Below the pieces are notes generated by a model that ran no database searches, was not told where the DNA came from, and worked only from the letters and a program-made list of their open reading frames with translations. A stretch of DNA of 33,082 bases from the NCBI GenBank assembly GCA_032718475.1, contig JAUCBJ010000212.1:1-33082 (forward strand), given 5' to 3'. Numbering within the stretch: the stretch's first letter is position 1; every line of letters begins with the position of its first letter. Shown here one piece after another: positions 29,353-33,082 of the stretch. The stretch is from Nemertoderma westbladi (lineage: Eukaryota > Xenacoelomorpha > Nemertodermatida > Nemertodermatidae). The position numbers were made by a program, and so were the translations under genes.

Positions 29353-29880
29353 TATAGAGATATTTTTCAACACTCTATATTTTTCAACACTCGATATTTT
29401 TACTCTTGATATTTTCAACACTGGATATTTTTCAACACTCGATATTTTTACTCTCGATATTTTTCAACATTCGATATTTTTACTCTCGATATTTTTCAAC
29501 ACTCGATATTTTTACTCTCGATATTTTTCAACACTCGATATTTTTAATCTCGATATTTTTCAACACTGGATATTTTTACTCTCGATATTTTTCAACACTC
29601 GATATTTTTACTCTCGATATTTTTACTCTTGATATTTTCAACACTGGATATTTTTCAACACTCGATATTTTTACTCTCGATATTTTTCAACATTCGATAT
29701 TTTTACTCTCGATGTTTTTCAACACTCGATATTTTTACTCTCGATATTTTTCAACACTCGATATTTTTAATCTCGATATTTTTCAACACTGGCTATTTTT
29801 ACTCTCGATATTTTTCAACACTCGATATTTTTACTCTCGATATTTTTACCCTCGATATTTTTCATGTCTCAATATTTTTC
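29353..29880 (+). repeat. CTCGATATTTTT array, right arm, with 223-bp higher-order repeat
   Basis: Units of 15 bp (CTCGATATTTTTACT) and 17 bp (CTCGATATTTTTCAACA) alternate, giving a ~32-bp compound unit. A block starting at the variant CTTGATATTTTCAACACTGG at 29405 is repeated from 29628, 223 bp on, carrying the same internal variants. Open frames across it are by-products. Confidence 0.93.
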
Positions 29881-31076
29881 AATATAACCTCAGACTCTAC
29901 TAGTAGCACAGTAGGCTATCCGCTATATTGTTAAACAGTCTACTGGCTGACTGGCTGACTGGACTGGCAGGACCATATACCTGACTGCAGTTGAGATTGA
30001 GATTATTTATTGAGGACTAATATAGTATCGGAACGAAACAACAACTGGTAAAGATATGCAAGACCAACTAAAAGTATTTAACAAGGATTTAATTACCATT
30101 GTTGAATCCTGATTTAGTACAGTACAATCAAAAGTTCTTTTAGGAGACATAATGAATAATTATATCACTATTGAATTTAACAGTTTAATATATTATAATT
30201 TTATTAATAATCATTGGCCTACCACAATAAACAGAAGAAATACCCACCTGTAATGTACAGATGTAAACAGCCTAACATTAATTAATCTGGAAATGCTAAA
30301 TTATAGTTGCATTGTCAGAAATTCATTATTTCCCAATCGGGCAATTGCAATTTTCCCGATCGGGCAACAATAATTGTTTCCCGATTGGGCTAGTGGACCA
30401 GACTGATATAGCACATATGATGAGATCAAGATCACGCGATGAAAGCAATTTGTTAAGCGCATATACACTTTAAAGTTAGGACACTTCCTATCATTCATTT
30501 TCTTCGATATTATATGCATTAGAATCGCAATCATCGATTTAGTGGGTGTAGAACAAGTCCAAATGTCCAAATTCCTGATAGTTTTTGAGTTACACAGATT
30601 TGTAGTTTTACCTTGATAGATGTAGATAGATAGGTGTAACTCAGTAAATAATGCCTATATGATTTTTCTCTGTGATTGTTCAGTTTTATAGCTTTTATAG
30701 CTACTACTGCATTTAGTTATTAGGCCTAGCTCATACTGGTCTTAAATACTCATACTCATACTGCTATTTCAACTCATAATGTCATAGGCCCTAATCTTAA
30801 TCTAACTTCTGAACTTGACTAACTAACACTAACAATGCCTCATGTCCCACTTTACCCCGGATGTCCCACTTTACCCCACTCGGGGTAAAGTGGGACACTG
30901 CGATTTTTTTAAAAATAAACCACCTGAACCAAAGGCTCAGGGGTTTATTTTGGTACAATCTGATAGCCCAGAGTTCAAATGTACAGAATATGCTTTGATT
31001 ATATCCATCCAGGAAAATCCCTCTTGCTTATAGAACCAAACATACCAAACTTGTCCCATTTTACCCCGTCTTACCC

Positions 31077-33082
31077 TATACAGTCTGACAGTTAGGCCCT
31101 ATATTTAATGATGTGAAAATTTTAGGATAGGAGACTTTGCAGCACGTGAAAAAACTTACATTTCGAGAAAAATAATTTGGCATAATTTCAGAATTTGACC
31201 TAAAGTCACCTGCCAGCCCCCAGCAACACTGGCTGACTGGAATTCATACAGGGCATGGCAGCATGGCAACATCAGAGCATGGAAAGTCTGGCGAGCGCAT
31301 ATAAATTATTACGGTACCGGTAGGCTAAACAATTATGTACCGGTCTGCCGGTAAGCGGTAGGTAGGTACCGTAACATATACTGATATAGGCCTAACAATG
31401 AACAAGCCTAACAAAAATTTTCCGCTCGCGATTATTTTTGATTAGGTTAGGCTGTTAGGTAGGTACCGGAACTCGGCCAAAAAATTTCATCCCACTGTCT
31501 GACTGTGCACTGTGCCTCAAAAGTGAAATTACCTGAAGACCGGCTACCGCATACCGGTACAGATAATTTTGTAATTCTCCACAGGAATCGGTTGCTGCTG
31601 CTGGTACCGGCTGACCGGTAGCCTACTGCATTACAGCATTAGGCTCCTACCGTACTGCCGTAGGCTTACATCAAATTTCAATGTCTTTTTTAAAATTCAA
31701 CTTTTACGTTTAGGTTTAGTTTAATTCAAATTTTTATTCAGTCATTCATATGTTGTAATTTAGGCCTAATTGGGCCTACTGAATTAATATTATTACTGTA
31801 TTAGGCAGTTAGGCCCATCGGTTTACAAGTTTATAGGCCTGACAGCCTGAGTGCCACTACCACACTGCCACACTGGAATTCATACAGGGTGCGCCGGATT
31901 TATCCAGTTAACCGGCATGTATTGAAACGACTGGCGTGCGAATTTGGCGTTTTTTTGCAAAAACGTGCCAAGTTTGGCACGCTAGCGCGATATCCCCAGT
32001 CACACCAGCGATTCGCCTATCCTGTCCAATATAAATTATTAAACAATTAGGCCTACCGGCTACCGGTAGGCTGGTAGGGGCCTACCCTACTGGTACCGGT
32101 AGGTAACAAATTTAAACAATTTATACTCACTTCTCACTACACTCGCATTTATTTTCAATTTCCCTAGGCCTTTATTCAAATAGTCAGGCTGTCAGGTCAG
32201 ACTCAAACAGTAGGCCTATAACAGTAGACCCACTTACAAGTTACAATTATGTTGAAATGTTGGACCCACCACCTATTCTGTCCAATTTCAATAGGCCTAT
32301 ATAAACAAATAGCGAAATAAGGTTAATAAGTTTAACAGTTTAAAAAATTTCCAATACGAATTTCCAATACAAATTTCCAATACACCTAGGTCCTACGTCT
32401 ATATTCAGGTCTCACTTCTGCAATTCTGGCGCATTTCATTATTTTGCGCAGATGGTGGATTGGCGCGGTGCACTTTCAAGTTTCAATGATTGCTGGTGCG
32501 GCGCGTTTCTGATGGTTCTGACCATCAGACCATGTGGCAGTGGCACTACTTCACATGATCCCTTATTCAAAATTGTATAGTCTACTGAAGTTTGATTAGG
32601 GAGTGGTAATGGTAATATTAAGACACGGTATTTCAGTTGGGTATTCTCAGCGAGATTTCGCTGCTTTGTGAAACCAAATCTCGCTGCCTATTTCCTCAAA
32701 ATTGCAGCCAAATAGGGTTGCCTTTGAGATCTCCGAACATCAAAGGATGCCCGACTTGCTACTTGAGATCTGCTAGACATACCTTCTGGGATATGAGTGA
32801 CATCTTTCTGAGTCTCAATTGCCTAACTACAAACTTCCCCAAGCCGTAGGTATCACATACCTAATAGCAACAGACTCAGACTCCCAAATGGCCACTGGGC
32901 TTTAGTCAGATTGATGAATAGGATGGCCGCATCTACCTACAGTAGGTCTATACCAGTATACAGAGCTGTGATGTAACTCCTACATGTCTTACTACCAGCG
33001 AGGCTTTGTATTCACTTTCACAGGTTTCGTATATCAGTATAATCCTATTATATCGCTTACCAATCATGCATTAATATGCTAA
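31077..33082. other. Anonymous region rich in TAGGCCTA and TACCGGTA words
   Basis: No gene or element is recognised. 31300-32250 is dense in short palindromic words: TACCGGTA, GTACCGGTAC, TAGGCCTA and variants. GGAATTCATACAGGG occurs twice (~31239 and ~31875). Near 32360 AATTTCCAATAC repeats three times. 32630-32850 has a small open frame with no recognisable content. Confidence 0.5.

Larger units (their letters stand above)
28515..30405. mobile_element. Middle foldback element Y (CAGTCTAGTCCACTAGCCC termini)
   Basis: The ends CAGTCTAGTCCACTAGCCC... (28515-28545) and its reverse complement (30375-30405) are nearly identical over 31 bases. ATATA flanks both sides (28510-28514 and 30406-30410). 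Subterminal palindromes of the TTTCCCGATCGGGAAA type are repeated many times at 28540-28830 and 30325-30390. No transposase is seen. It is probably a non-autonomous DNA element nested in X. Confidence 0.7.
28360..31076. mobile_element. Outer foldback element X (GGGTAAGACGGGG termini)
   Basis: The left end GGGTAAGACGGGGTAAAATG (28360 on) matches the inverted right end (31051-31076) with one difference in ~25 bases. TA borders both ends, a possible TA target duplication. Further GGGGTAAAATGGGACA copies lie inside both ends, including a perfect hairpin at 30862-30897 (16-bp arms, loop ACTC). No transposase is present. Element Y lies inside it. Confidence 0.65.

Noticed and set aside
29222-29934. 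Phe/Tyr-rich frames such as TLDIFTLDIFQHSIF
   Set aside because: Translations of the CTCGATATTTTT array in several frames; not genes.

Overview
The window is animal nuclear DNA: AT-rich, dominated by introns and repeats, with GT-AG split genes, LINE retrotransposons and many small inverted-repeat DNA elements. There are no bacterial-style operons, ribosome binding sites or CRISPR arrays. The LINE types and the frequent TAGGCCTA/TACCGGTA words suggest a marine invertebrate, perhaps a deuterostome such as an echinoderm or hemichordate. That placement is an impression, not a result.

Two protein genes are visible, both on the + strand. At 3-407 is the 3' end of an unidentified acidic coiled-coil protein gene. 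From 4389 to 22845 lies a leucine-rich-repeat gene that I read as an LRRC27 orthologue. Eight coding exons can be placed, and their splice phases agree everywhere except between exons 6 and 7. There the phase mismatch, and the absence of the expected central coiled coil, imply at least one exon that I could not find. The protein has an acidic N terminus, about five LRRs, an LRR cap, a basic linker and a C-terminal coiled coil.

The introns are where the accessory elements sit. Intron 1 holds a ~2.3 kb inverted-repeat element containing three 315-bp tandem copies and a (CGA)n tract. Intron 2 holds a three-level nest: a Mutator-like MITE (~140-bp inverted termini, candidate 9-bp target duplication), split by a 5'-truncated APE-type LINE (LINE A, 63-bp target duplication), which is itself split by a second LINE (LINE B, 7-bp target duplication). 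Removing the insertions restores each host frame or terminus. Intron 4 is mostly one 1.7 kb inverted-repeat element. A hAT-like MITE lies between exons 6 and 7. Intron 7 begins with a 20-copy, 29-bp minisatellite whose unit is the exon 7 splice-donor junction itself, followed by a near-perfect 39-bp-arm hairpin and a 23-bp minisatellite.

From 22846 to the end I find no convincing protein gene. The stretch contains a 450-bp MITE, minisatellites of 27 and 17 bp, a histone-type 3' stem-loop 23 bases after a 34-codon ORF, and a decayed third copy of LINE A peppered with short insertions. It also contains three inverted-repeat structures nested concentrically (28360-31076, 28515-30405, ~28905-29880). 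The last 2 kb is anonymous sequence rich in short palindromic words. The most novel item is the amplified splice-donor minisatellite, followed by the concentric foldback nest and the isolated histone-type stem-loop.
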